Assembly: GCF_030161595.1 (NCBI RefSeq)
Contig: NZ_BSUM01000001.1
Span: forward strand, 930,001-994,000
DNA length: 64,000 bases
Direction of reading: 5' to 3'
Source: Litorihabitans aurantiacus
GTDB lineage: Bacteria > Actinomycetota > Actinomycetes > Actinomycetales > Beutenbergiaceae
Shown here one piece after another: positions 1 to 8,915 of the stretch. Below the pieces are notes generated by a model. The model was not told the DNA's origin and did no database searches. It worked only from the letters and a program-made list of their open reading frames with translations. A program made the position numbers and the translations under genes. The first letter of the stretch is position 1; the number at the start of each line of letters is the position of its first letter.

Positions 1-1043
1 GGCGAGCTGACCACCGAGCTCGGCACCTCGGTGCTGCTGATCACGCACGACCTGGAGCTGGCCGCCGAGCGGTCGGAGCAGGTCGTGGTCATGCAGCGCG
101 GCCGCGTGGTCGAGCAGGGGGCGTCGACCCGACTCCTGCGTGCGCCCCGCGAGCCGTACACCCGCGCCCTGGTCGCCGCGTCGCCCACCATGCGCAGCAC
201 CCCTCTCGTCGAGGGATCCGTCCCCGACACCGCCAGCACGCTGCTCGAGGTCCAGCACCTGCGCAAGACCTATCGCCGCGGTCGCGGCCGTGAGGACTTC
301 GTGGCGGTGGAGGACTCCTCGTTCGCGCTGCACCAGGGCGAAACGGTCGCCATCGTGGGGGAGTCCGGCTCGGGGAAGTCGACGACGGCGAGGATGATGC
401 TCGGGCTGGAGCGTCCCGACTCCGGTCGCATCCTCGTGCGCGGCCGAGACCTGACGACGATGCGACGGCACGAGCTGATGGACGTGCGCACCCGGGTGCA
501 GCCCGTGTTCCAGAACCCCTACGGCTCTCTCGACCCGCACCTGAGCGTCATGGCGTGCATCACCGAGCCGCTCGACATCCATCGGGTCGGGAGCCCGCGG
601 AGCCGGCGCGCGCTCGCGACGGAGCTCCTGGAGATGGTGGCGCTCCCGGCCGAGCTCGCGACGCGCCGACCGGCCGCGCTCTCGGGCGGGCAGCGGCAGC
701 GCGTCGCCATCGCCCGGGCGCTCGCGCTGCAGCCGGAGCTCGTGGTGCTCGACGAGGCGGTGTCGGCGCTCGACGTCGTGGTGCAGAAGCAGATCCTCGA
801 GCTCCTCGTGCGGCTCCAGCGCGAGCTCGGCCTGAGCTACCTCTTCATCAGTCACGACCTCGCCGCCGTCCGGCTCGTGGCCCACCAGGTCCTCGTGATG
901 CAGCGCGGCCGCATCGTCGAGCGCGGGACACCGGCCGAGATCTTCGACGCCCCCGGGATCCCTACACGCGTGAGCTGCTGGCTGCGCTGCCCGCCGCCGA
1001 GGCGGCCGCGCCGGACGAGGCGGACCAGGCCCTCCACGTCTGA
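1..1043 (+). CDS. ABC transporter ATP-binding protein, peptide/nickel type, two fused ATPase domains (5' end missing, apparent frameshift)
   Basis: ATPase of an oligopeptide/dipeptide/nickel-type importer; the C-terminal part of a protein with two fused ATPase domains. The window opens inside the first domain (its H-loop reads LLITHDLEL). The second domain is complete: Walker A GESGSGKST, signature LSGGQRQR, Walker B LVVLDE, H-loop LFISHDL. The residue after the catalytic Glu region is Ala (DEAVSALDV) where family members usually have Pro. The frame breaks at the C5 run 950-954; adding one C restores the usual ending (DPYTRELLAALPAA) and a stop at 1043. Without it the frame runs wrongly to 1140. 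The permease and binding-protein genes must lie upstream, outside the window. Family assignment is secure; substrate is unknown. Confidence 0.88.
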
Positions 1044-1063
1044 GCGAGGGCGGTCCGGCCCGC

Positions 1064-1122
1064 GCCGCGACGCACCGGAACCTTCCGCGCCCGCACCCCT
1101 GGCGCGGGCGGTGCGTCGCGGC
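1064..1122 (+). terminator. Long nested hairpin between the ABC gene and the WXG100-fusion gene
   Basis: Outer arms GCCGCGACGCACCG (1064-1077) and its exact complement (1109-1122) enclose a second perfect stem, CCGCGCC (1085-1091) with GGCGCGG (1101-1107). There is no T-run, which is common for high-GC terminators. It probably ends the ABC operon, but it finishes only 14 bases before the next ATG, so an effect on translation of that gene is also possible. Confidence 0.6.
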
Positions 1123-1136
1123 GCAGGATCGGCGCC

Positions 1137-2147
1137 ATGACGACCTTCAGCGGCGCCGACGTCCAGCTCCTGCGCGATCTGGCCGGGGCGATGAGCACCG
1201 GTGGTGACGAGATCGACGGCGTGCGCGCCCGGCTCGGCGCCGCCGTCCCGGCCCTCGCCTGGAGCGGACGCGACCAGCAGCGGTTCGCGCAGGACTGGGC
1301 CGGCACCTTCGACCCGGCCCTCGCCGGCGTGGTCGGCGCTCTGCGCGGCGCGTCGCAGACGGCTCAGGCCGAGGCGGAGGACCAGGACGTCGCCTCGAGC
1401 GCCGGGGGCGCCGGGGGAAGCGGCGGCGGGGGTGGCGCGGGTGGGGCCACGACCGGCGCGGCGGCGATCGGCGGCGACGTCGGCGCGTCGTCAGGCTCGT
1501 CGTCGGGCGCCACCACCGCGGCAGCGGGCACGACCGCCGCGTCACCGACCACGGACCGCTACGGCCACCCCACCGGCGACCTCTCCGCCCGCTACGAGTC
1601 GCGCGGCGACGTCGCCACCGTCTCGACGGGCAGGAACGACCCCGGCGGCATCTCCTACGGCACCCACCAGCTCGCCACCAACCGGGGCACGCCGGAGCAG
1701 TTCGTGGCGTGGTCGCGCGAGCACTATCCCGCCGCGCACGAGGAGCTGCAGGGCCTGACCCCGGGGACCCCGGCGTTCGCCGACGCGTGGCGCTCGGTCG
1801 CCGCCGCCGACGCCGAGGGCTTCGGCCACGCCCAGCACGATTTCATCGCGGAGCACCACTTCCGCCCCGGCGTCGACAAGATCGCCCAGCGCCTGCCCGG
1901 CTTCACGCTCGAGGGCCGTGACCCTGTGATCGCGGACGTCGTGTGGTCCTCCGCGGTGCAGCACGGCCCCACGGGTGCGGGTCGGATCTTCGCCGAGGGC
2001 ACCGCCGGCCAGGACGTCGGCGCGATGAGCGACGCCGACCTCGTCCGGGCGGTCTACGCCGAGCGCATCCGCCGGTTCCCGAACCTGTCGCCGCGCTTCC
2101 GCGACGAGCAGGCCGACGCACTGGCTCAGCTCGGCGTCACGCCCTGA
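1137..2147 (+). CDS. WXG100-like N-terminus fused to a VgrG3-C-like (muramidase/chitosanase-fold) domain; candidate type VII-secreted hydrolase
   Basis: 336 residues in three parts. Residues 1-87 are a helical, ESAT-6/WXG100-like region with the WSG turn at 42-44 and no signal peptide. Residues 88-139 are a Gly/Ala/Ser/Thr-rich linker. Residues 140-336 resemble the VgrG-3 C-terminal hydrolase domain: an ARYESRGD stretch with candidate catalytic Glu154, then NDPGGISYGTHQLA with candidate acidic Asp168. Known members of that fold cut peptidoglycan or related glycans. The architecture suggests export by an ESX/type VII system and action on cell wall. No EccC-type ATPase, partner WXG100 gene or immunity gene is seen nearby, so target and route are inferred. 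A CAGGAT element seven bases before the ATG suggests a leaderless or near-leaderless mRNA. The 3' end overlaps the convergent SnoaL-like gene by 22 bases. Confidence 0.7.
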   Translation: MTTFSGADVQLLRDLAGAMSTGGDEIDGVRARLGAAVPALAWSGRDQQRFAQDWAGTFDPALAGVVGALRGASQTAQAEAEDQDVASSAGGAGGSGGGGGAGGATTGAAAIGGDVGASSGSSSGATTAAAGTTAASPTTDRYGHPTGDLSARYESRGDVATVSTGRNDPGGISYGTHQLATNRGTPEQFVAWSREHYPAAHEELQGLTPGTPAFADAWRSVAAADAEGFGHAQHDFIAEHHFRPGVDKIAQRLPGFTLEGRDPVIADVVWSSAVQHGPTGAGRIFAEGTAGQDVGAMSDADLVRAVYAERIRRFPNLSPRFRDEQADALAQLGVTP

Positions 2148-3145
2148 CGCGCCCGCTGCGCCTCGATCTGCGCCAGGACTGCGATCTCGTCGAAGATGCG
2201 GTACTCGCGCCGCACCCGGCCGCCCTCCAGCTCGTACTGGGACACGCCCAGCACCTCCACGCGCTCGCCGCGCGGCGTGCCGTAGACGGGCAGTCCGGAG
2301 TAGGTGCCGCGCAGCTGCCACATCACCGAGGCGCGCAGGCCGCGGTCCGGGCTGCGGTGCACCGCGATGTCGCGCACGTTCACCTCCGCGTCGGGGAACG
2401 GCGCGAGCAGCTCCATCAGGTCGCCGCGCACGCCGTCGAGCCGCGTGACCGTGCGGTTGCGTGAGGTGTGCACGATGCAGTCGCGCGAGTAGAAGTCGGG
2501 GACGCGGTCGAAGCGGCGTTCGCGTACGACGTCGGACCACAGGGACGCGACGAACGTCGCCTCCTCGCGGTGGGTCGCGGGGCGCGGGCCGCTGTCGCCC
2601 TCGAGCACCGGGTCGGCGGGCGCCGGGCGTCCGAAGATGCCGCCCGCGCCGAGCGGCGACAGGTCGACCGGAGCCGCGATCGCGACGGCGGACGGGTCGT
2701 GGCCCAGGCCCTCGACGACGGCCCACTCGTCGCGCACGACCCACTCCTCGGTGACCATGGCGTCCTCGACCAGGCACACCGGGAGGTTGCGCGAGACGGC
2801 GGCCCGCCCGGTCGTGGGCCCGTAGGCCCACGGACCGTGCTGGGCCCCCGTGTGCAGCACCCGGTGGTGGGAGACGAAGCTGGAGGGTCCGCGCGACTCC
2901 CACACGACGTCCTCACCCACGCCGATGCGGTGCAGGAAGGCCGCCTTCTTCGCGAGCGAGCCGCGGATGACGCCCTCGACGCCGACACCGACGCCGGAGG
3001 CCGTGCGCACGGGGAGGTCCGCCGCGTACATCCCGGCGATGTCGCCGATCGCACCGTCGGCCCAGATGCGGTCCGTCCAGTCGAGGATGTACTCCTCGAC
3101 GCTCGGGTAGGGGGCGTAGGACGCGGGCGACAGCGGATCGGACAC
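2126..3145 (-). CDS. SnoaL-like / NTF2-fold protein with two tandem domains
   Basis: 339 residues with two NTF2/SnoaL-like halves (about 10-150 and 195-335), the second containing the polyketide-cyclase-like stretch SRDCIVHTSRNRTVTRLDGV. Such domains act as small-molecule cyclases, isomerases or hydrolases; no substrate can be assigned. The GTG at 3145 is chosen because GAGGAG lies five to six bases upstream; a longer reading to 3235 has no ribosome site and runs through the operator. The gene is divergent from the sugar-transport operon and shares its control region, including a LacI-type site at 3173-3185, so it is probably co-regulated and may act on the imported compound. Confidence 0.6.
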   Translation of the reverse strand: MSDPLSPASYAPYPSVEEYILDWTDRIWADGAIGDIAGMYAADLPVRTASGVGVGVEGVIRGSLAKKAAFLHRIGVGEDVVWESRGPSSFVSHHRVLHTGAQHGPWAYGPTTGRAAVSRNLPVCLVEDAMVTEEWVVRDEWAVVEGLGHDPSAVAIAAPVDLSPLGAGGIFGRPAPADPVLEGDSGPRPATHREEATFVASLWSDVVRERRFDRVPDFYSRDCIVHTSRNRTVTRLDGVRGDLMELLAPFPDAEVNVRDIAVHRSPDRGLRASVMWQLRGTYSGLPVYGTPRGERVEVLGVSQYELEGGRVRREYRIFDEIAVLAQIEAQRARQGVTPS

Positions 3146-3172
3146 GGTTCTCCTCGGTAGGCGTCCAGCCAA

Positions 3173-3185
3173 TGTATACGGATAC
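3173..3185. promoter_or_regulatory. Putative LacI-family operator A (SnoaL-like gene side)
   Basis: TGTATACGGATAC is a near-palindrome with the central CG typical of LacI-family operators. It lies about 28 bases upstream of the divergent gene's start, over its likely -10 region. It matches the site at 3262-3274 in 11 of 13 positions (TGTATACGKATAM). Confidence 0.6.
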
Positions 3186-3261
3186 CCGAGATGCCCACTG
3201 AGGTAGCAGCGGGGTTTTACACGAGCGCAACACAACAGCCCTCGGCGGTAGCACTACAGCG

Positions 3262-3274
3262 TGTATACGTATAA
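3262..3274. promoter_or_regulatory. Putative LacI-family operator B (transport operon side)
   Basis: TGTATACGTATAA contains the perfect palindrome TATACGTATA (3264-3273) with a CG centre. It lies 47 bases before the solute-binding protein start and overlaps TATAAC, a possible -10 element. The obvious candidate regulator is the LacI protein encoded at 6491-7488 in the same operon. Confidence 0.65.
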
Positions 3275-3320
3275 CCAGCCGTGATAGCCACGGCGTCCCG
3301 TCGACCACGAGGAGCCCTCG

Positions 3321-4664
3321 ATGTCACGCCCCGCACGCATCGCCCGTCAGTCCCGCAGGAGGGTGTCGGCGACCGCCGTCCTCGCCCTCGCCGGCACCCT
3401 CGGCCTGGCCGCGTGCGGTGCCGGCGCCGACGTGGCCGGCGCCGGCGTCGAGTGCGACGTCGACCTGCCGCAGGAGACGACCGTCGTGAACCTGCTGTCC
3501 TACACCAGCCCCGCGACCGACCCGTTCGCCGACGCGATCGTCAACGGCTGCACCACGGGCACGCTGCGCGTGGACGCCCCCGAGACCGACTTCGCCGGGC
3601 AGAACCAGCGCGCCGTGCAGTCCATGTCGAGCGCGAACCCGAGCTACGACCTCATCGAGGTCTACGGCACCGTCTACCCGCTCTACGCGGAGCGCGGCTG
3701 GATCGCGCCGCTCGACGACCTCATCGCGGACCGCGGCGACGACCTCGGCCTCGACGACATCGACCCCGCGCTGCTCGAGTCGCTCTCCTACAACGGTCAG
3801 CAGGTCGGGATCCCCACGTTCTGGGGGCCGATCATCCTCGTCTACCGCGAGGACGTCTTCACCGATCTCGGCCTCGAGGTGCCGACGACCTTCGAGGAGA
3901 TGTTCGCCGCCGCCGAGACGATCCGCGCCGAGACCGACATGGCGAACCCGCTCGCGCTGCCCATGGCCACGGCCGGTGGCGTCGCGACCGTCTACAACCA
4001 GCTCCTCGGATCGCTCGGCGGTCACTGGTTCGAGGACGGTGCCGCCGTCCCGACGCTGGACTCGCCCGAGTCGGTCGCGGCGCTCGAGGCGCTGCGCGAC
4101 ACCTACGGCAACATGAGCTCCGAGTCGATCTCCTGGGCCTCGCCCGAGGTCGTCACCCAGCTGCAGACCGGGCAGGCAGCGATGTCGATGCTCTTCGCCG
4201 GCCGGGTCTCCGCACTCCTGGAGGAGCGTCAGACCGAGCACTTCGACGACTTCGCCTTCGCCGTCCCGCCGGCCGTGGTCGAGGGTGGCACCCCCGCCAC
4301 CAGCCTGTCGGTCGACGGCCTGGCGATCGCGTCGAACTCGGCCGTGGACGAGGACCTGCTGTTCGACCTGATCGCCGTGGCCACGGGCCCCGAGGCCGCC
4401 GAGGCGGCCTCGGCGGTGACGATCCCCGCGCGGACCGCGCAGGCCCAGGCCGCCGAGCTGCCCTTCGAGCCCGCCGCGCGCGAGGTGCTCGAGAGCGAGC
4501 GGCCCAACGGCCTGCCGCTGGTGCCGTGGATGTCGGACGTCTTCGCCGTCGCCGCCCCGATCCTCAACGAGGTGCTGTCGGGCACCGTCGAGCCCGCCGA
4601 CGCCGCCGTGCAGCTGCAGGCGGCCGCCGAGCAGGCGATCGCCCAGGCCGGCTTCGCCCCCTGA
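3321..4664 (+). CDS. Extracellular solute-binding lipoprotein of a carbohydrate ABC importer (family 1)
   Basis: 447-residue binding protein. The N-terminus has a twin-basic start, a hydrophobic stretch and a lipobox (LGLAAC, Cys32), so it is anchored outside the membrane. The mature part has the family 1 fold, for example GIPTFWGPIILVYREDVF and the YNQLLGSLGGHW region. It captures a sugar or oligosaccharide for the two permeases downstream; the ligand is not deducible. ATG 3321 has ACGAGGAG upstream. It is the first gene of the operon under operator B. A strong hairpin follows its stop, as is common where the binding protein is made in excess. Confidence 0.9.
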   Translation: MSRPARIARQSRRRVSATAVLALAGTLGLAACGAGADVAGAGVECDVDLPQETTVVNLLSYTSPATDPFADAIVNGCTTGTLRVDAPETDFAGQNQRAVQSMSSANPSYDLIEVYGTVYPLYAERGWIAPLDDLIADRGDDLGLDDIDPALLESLSYNGQQVGIPTFWGPIILVYREDVFTDLGLEVPTTFEEMFAAAETIRAETDMANPLALPMATAGGVATVYNQLLGSLGGHWFEDGAAVPTLDSPESVAALEALRDTYGNMSSESISWASPEVVTQLQTGQAAMSMLFAGRVSALLEERQTEHFDDFAFAVPPAVVEGGTPATSLSVDGLAIASNSAVDEDLLFDLIAVATGPEAAEAASAVTIPARTAQAQAAELPFEPAAREVLESERPNGLPLVPWMSDVFAVAAPILNEVLSGTVEPADAAVQLQAAAEQAIAQAGFAP

Positions 4665-4670
4665 CGGCGA

Positions 4671-4706
4671 GCTCCCGTCCCGGCGGCGTGCCGTCGGGAC
4701 GGGAGC
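4671..4706 (+). terminator. Intra-operon hairpin after the solute-binding protein gene
   Basis: Perfect 12-base arms GCTCCCGTCCCG (4671-4682) and CGGGACGGGAGC (4695-4706) with a short loop sit seven bases after the stop and before the first permease gene. There is no T-run. The likely role is 3' stabilisation of the upstream message or partial termination, giving more binding protein than permease. Confidence 0.7.
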
Positions 4707-4751
4707 GGATTCCGCCGCCCCACCCGCACCACCGACAGAACGGAGCGCGAC

Positions 4752-5615
4752 GTGCGCCGTCGGCAGTTCCTGCTCTTCTCCGCACCCGCCGTCCTGCTGA
4801 TGGCCGGGCTGCTCATCGTCCCCCTCGTCATGACGCTCGTCTGGAGCTTCCAGAACGTGCCGCTCGGATCGGCCGGCACCTTCAACGGCGGGGCCAACTT
4901 CGCCGAGGTGCTGGGCAACCCGCGCTTCCGCAGCGCGGCCACCTTCACCGTCGTGTTCACCGTGATCCTCACCAGCGTCAAGATCGTGGTCGGGTACGGG
5001 ATCGCGCTGATGCTGAACCGGCTGCGCCGCGGTCGGATGGTGGTGCTCGCGCTCCTGATGGCCTCCTACGTGGTGCCCACCGTCGTCGGGGCCCTGAACT
5101 TCTCCTGGCTGTTCAACGACATCTTCGGCGGCGTGGTCAACCAGATCCTCGCCGTCGTCGGCATCGAGGTCGGATGGCTGTCGGAGACCGGCCCCGCGCG
5201 CGTCCTGCTCGGGCTGCACGCGCTGTGGCACGAGGTCCCGTTCGTCATCCTCGTGCTGCTGGCCGGCCTGCAGACCCTGCCGGAGGAGCCGCTCGAGGCC
5301 GCGCAGCTCGACGGCGCGAACTGGTGGCAGCGCCAGCGCTACGTCGTGATGCCGCTTCTCGGCCGCCTGTTCTCGTTCGTCGTGCTCATCACGATCATGG
5401 ACAGCCTCAAGATCTTCGACTCGATCCAGATCATCACGCCCGCCGCGAGCACGCTGGGCACCGAGTCGCTCATGACGTTCGTCTACCAGACTGCGCTCTC
5501 GGAGTCCTACCGCCTCGGCCTCGCCAGCGCCGTCAACGTCCTGTTCATCGTGCTGACGATCGCGCTGCTCGTGCCGTTCCTGCGCCACACCTGGAAGGAG
5601 TCGCGAGGACTGTGA
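4752..5615 (+). CDS. Carbohydrate ABC transporter permease (MalF/LacF type)
   Basis: 287-residue inner-membrane subunit with about six transmembrane helices. The EAA loop that docks the ATPase reads EEPLEAAQLDGANWWQRQRYVVMPLL. The GTG start is preceded by a purine-rich GGAGCG. It pairs with the next permease, whose GTG start overlaps this stop. No ATPase gene is present in the operon; actinobacterial sugar importers often share one MsiK-type ATPase encoded elsewhere. Confidence 0.92.
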   Translation: MRRRQFLLFSAPAVLLMAGLLIVPLVMTLVWSFQNVPLGSAGTFNGGANFAEVLGNPRFRSAATFTVVFTVILTSVKIVVGYGIALMLNRLRRGRMVVLALLMASYVVPTVVGALNFSWLFNDIFGGVVNQILAVVGIEVGWLSETGPARVLLGLHALWHEVPFVILVLLAGLQTLPEEPLEAAQLDGANWWQRQRYVVMPLLGRLFSFVVLITIMDSLKIFDSIQIITPAASTLGTESLMTFVYQTALSESYRLGLASAVNVLFIVLTIALLVPFLRHTWKESRGL

Positions 5616-6494
5616 CCAGCCCCGCCACCACCCCGTCCGACGCCCGCCGTCTCGCCCGACGCCGCCGCGACCGCCGCGAGCGAGCCATCACCGGTTCGGC
5701 CGCCCTCACGCTGGGCGCCATCGTCGTGCTCGCGCTGAGTCCCTTCGTCTGGGCGCTCCTGACGGCGATCAAGCCGTTCCGGGACGCGTTCCGCAACCCC
5801 CGGTGTGGGCCTTCACCCCCAGCTCGACGCCGTCTCCGACCTCTGGCGCGGCACGCTGTTCGCCTCCGTGCTCGGCAACACCCTGGTCATCGCGGTCGTG
5901 ACGGTCGTGGTGGCGCTCGCCGTCGGGGCCCCGGCCGCCTACGCCTTCTCGCGCTACGCCGGGCTGATCGGGCCGATCATCCTCATCATCGCCGTCGTGA
6001 TGCGGACCATCCCGCGCTTCGCCGTCGTGCTGCCGTTCTACGAGATCTCCCAGGCGCTCGGCATCTTCGACACGCGGATCGCCCTCATCGCGGCGCTCGT
6101 CGCGCTCAACATGCCGTTCACCCTGCTCCTGCTCATCGGGTTCTTCCGAGACATCCCGGTGGAGCTCGACGAGGCGGCGATGATCGACGGCTGCAGTCGC
6201 CTGGGGGCCTTCACCCGTGTCATCCTTCCGATCATGGGCCCGGGCCTCGTGACCGCCGGCGTCTTCACCTTCCTCATCGCGTTCCAGGAGTACCTCGTGG
6301 CGCTGACGCTCACCCGCACGCAGGCGCTGACGATCCCCGTCTTCCTCGCTGCGCAGCGCGGGGCCGACGACGTCTCGACGTACCAGACGCTCGCTGCGGC
6401 CAGCGTGCTGCTGGTGATCCCGGTCATCCTCATCGCCGTGTTCGCCCGCAAGTACCTGGTCGCCGGCCTCGGGGGCGGTGCGGTCAAGGGATGA
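5612..6494 (+). CDS. Carbohydrate ABC transporter permease (MalG type), two apparent frameshifts
   Basis: Second permease, 294 residues once repaired. The start is GTG 5612, overlapping the previous stop. The N-terminal frame (VTSPATTPSDARRLARRRRD, then a first membrane helix) breaks at the C5 run 5797-5801 and again at C5 5816-5820. Adding one C to each gives FRNPPVWAFTPQLDAVSDLW and joins the two halves. The EAA loop reads ELDEAAMIDGCSRLGAFTRVILP. The end overlaps the LacI ATG by four bases (ATGA), so translation is coupled. With the deletions taken literally, no working permease would be made, although the rest of the operon looks intact. Confidence 0.88.
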
Positions 6495-7488
6495 GCCCGC
6501 GGATCACGAGCCACGACGTCGCGCGCGAGATCGGCGTCTCGCAGGCGACCGTCTCGCGCGCGCTGCGCGGCGACCCGAAGATCACCCCGGCGACGGTGCG
6601 GCGCGTGCGCGAGGCCGCCGAGCGCCTCGGGTACGTCCCGAGCCACCTGGGGCGGAGCCTGAGCAGCCGCTCGACCGGCAACGTCGCGGTGGTCGCCGAG
6701 CTCGGCAACCTGACCTATCCGGACACGCTGCCGGTCATGCACGACGAGCTCGAGCAGCACGGCTACCGCACCCTGCTCGTGGCGGCCCAGGAGGGCCGCG
6801 AGCTCGACCACGCGCTGCTGTTCGACGGGTCGGTCGACGGCGTCGTGCTCACCACGTCCCGGCTCACCTCGGAGTTGCCCGCGCGGCTGCAGGAGCGCGG
6901 GGTGCCGTTCGTCTTCCTCAACCGGGTCGCGCGCGGCGTGCAGGCCGACACCGTGGTGGCCGACAACGCCGGCGGGGGCGGGCCGCAGCCCGGCTGCTCC
7001 TGGGGGAGGGGCACCGCCGCGTCGCGATGCTCGCCGGGCCCACCGACATGAGCAGCGCTGCGGCACGCGAGCGTGCCTTCACCGCCGAGCTGCGGGAGGC
7101 CGGTCTCGACGCCGTCGACCGGCCGGTCGTGCGTCACGGCCTCACGCACGCCGACGGCGGTCGCGGCTGGGCCCAGCTGATGGCGCTGCGGGAGCGGCCG
7201 ACCGCGGTCTTCTGCACGAGCGACGCCGTCGCCGTCGGTCTGCTGAACGCGTGCCACGAACAGGGCGTCGCGCCACCCGCGGTGGTCGGGTTCGACAACT
7301 CGCCCGTCTCGAGCTGGTCGACGTTCGCCCTGACGACCGTGGACACCCACCTGTCGACGATGGCCCGCACCGCCTCGGCGATGCTCGTGCGCCGCCTGGC
7401 CGAGCTCGCCGACGGGCACGACGCCCCGGCACGCCGCACCGTGGTGCCCACCGAGCTCGTCGTGCGCCGATCGCATGTCGTCGCATGA
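6491..7488 (+). CDS. LacI-family transcriptional regulator (apparent frameshift)
   Basis: 332 residues after repair. The N-terminal helix-turn-helix (ITSHDVAREIGVSQATVSRALRG) and hinge are typical, followed by a periplasmic-binding-protein-like effector domain ending ...TELVVRRSHVVA. The frame breaks at the G5 run 6974-6978; one extra G gives DNAGGGRAAARLLLGEGHRRVAMLAG. It sits inside the transport operon and probably represses it and itself through the CG-centred palindromes at 3173-3185 and 3262-3274, with the imported sugar as inducer (inference). Confidence 0.9.
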
Positions 7489-8915
7489 GACCGGCCACCT
7501 GCACGAGCACGGGCCGGGGGTGCGCCGGCGCGACCTGATCCTGCTCGGGACGGTGGTCGTGCTCATCATGGCGACCGTCTCCGTCGCGAACCTCGCCGTC
7601 CCCGACCTGGCGAACAGCGACCTCGCGCCCCGCGCGGTGGAGCTGACCTGGTTCGTCAACGCCTACGTGATCGCCTTCGCGTGCCTCCTGCTGCCCGGCG
7701 AGATGCTCGGGCACCGATTCGGGGAGGAACGGGTGCTGCTGGCCGGGCTCGGCCTGGTCGCGGTGGGCGGTCTGCTCGCCCTCGTCGCGGACGCGATGCC
7801 GCTCCTGGTGGCCTCGCGCGCCGTGGCCGGGGTCGGGGCCGGGCTCGCGCTCCCGCAGACACTGTCGATCTTGCTGATCCGCGCGCGGCCGGCGCAGCAC
7901 GCCGGTGTCGTCGCGACCTGGACGGCCGCCACGAGCGTGGCCGGCGTCGTCGGCAACGGCCTGGGCGGCGCCGCCATCTCGCTGCTGGGGTGGCGCGCCG
8001 CCGTCGTCGCCACCCTGCCGCTCGCGCTGGTCTGCCTGCTCGGCGTGGTCCTCGTGACCGGGGTGCGTCGCCCGCCCGACCCCGCGGTGCGGTTCGACGC
8101 CCGGGGGCCGGCCTCGTCGTCGTCGTCGCGGTGGGTCTGCTCGTGGCGGTGGTGCAGGGGCCGCACCTGCTGGACCGCGCGTGGCTGCTCGCGGTCCCGC
8201 TCCTGGCGGCGCTCGGCGCGGCGCGCACCCTGTCGCTGCGCTCGCGGCGGGTCGAGCAGCCGCTGCTCGAGGAGTCGGTGCTGGCCTCGCCGGCCGTCCG
8301 TGGGAGCGCCGGGGGGATCGTGGCGACGTTCGTCGCGCTGTTCACCGTGTTCTCGCTGAACGCCCACCTGGTGCAGACCGTGCGGGGGAGAGCGCCGCCG
8401 TCGCGGGACTCGCGCTCGTACCGGTGTCGGTGACGATGCTCGCCGTGACGTGGCTCAGCCTGCCGCTGCTGCGACGGTTCGGCACCGGGCGGGTGGTGAC
8501 GGGTGGTCTGCTCGTCACCGCGCTCGGGCTCGGCGCGCTCGCCGCGGCCGTGTCCGGGCCGGCGTGGGCCTACGTGCTCGCGCTCGTCGTCGTCGGTGCC
8601 GGTGCAGGTCTGTGCTCCTCGCCGCTGTCGACGCTGCTCACGCGCGTGCACCGCGAGCGGACCGGGCGATCGGGGGCGGGCGTCAACAGCACGCTGCGCG
8701 AGCTGGCCTCGGCGGGCGGCGTGGGGCTCGCGGGTCTCGCCCTCGCGGTGGCCGCGCACGGCGACGGCGCGCCCCGGCCCGAGGAGATCGTCGCGGCCGC
8801 ACGCGGGGTCTTCGCCTCGGTCGGGGCGGTGCTGCTGGTGGCCGCGGGCGTGGTGGCGGTGCCCCGGCGGCGCGGGCTCAGCCCGCGTTCCACCCGCTCG
8901 TCGCGGCGAAGGTGA
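7475..8915 (+). CDS. MFS transporter, DHA2 (drug efflux) type, two apparent frameshifts
   Basis: 480 residues after repair. The start lies inside the end of the LacI gene, so it is probably the last gene of that operon. Early helices contain the DHA2-like TWFVNAYVIAFACLLLPGEMLGHRFG. Frame breaks fall at G5 runs 8103-8107 and 8384-8388; restoring one G in each joins three reading frames into one protein of about 14 membrane helices. The likely role is proton-driven export of a drug or metabolite. The 3' end overlaps the convergent PBP gene by 38 bases. Confidence 0.83.

Noticed and set aside
1137-2147. A polymorphic toxin-immunity locus
   Set aside because: No immunity-like gene follows; the next gene is convergent, SnoaL-like and co-regulated with transport.
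3281-7051. A 1,256-codon frame across the sugar operon
   Set aside because: Its only real part is the start of the LacI gene; elsewhere it is out of frame with the transport genes.
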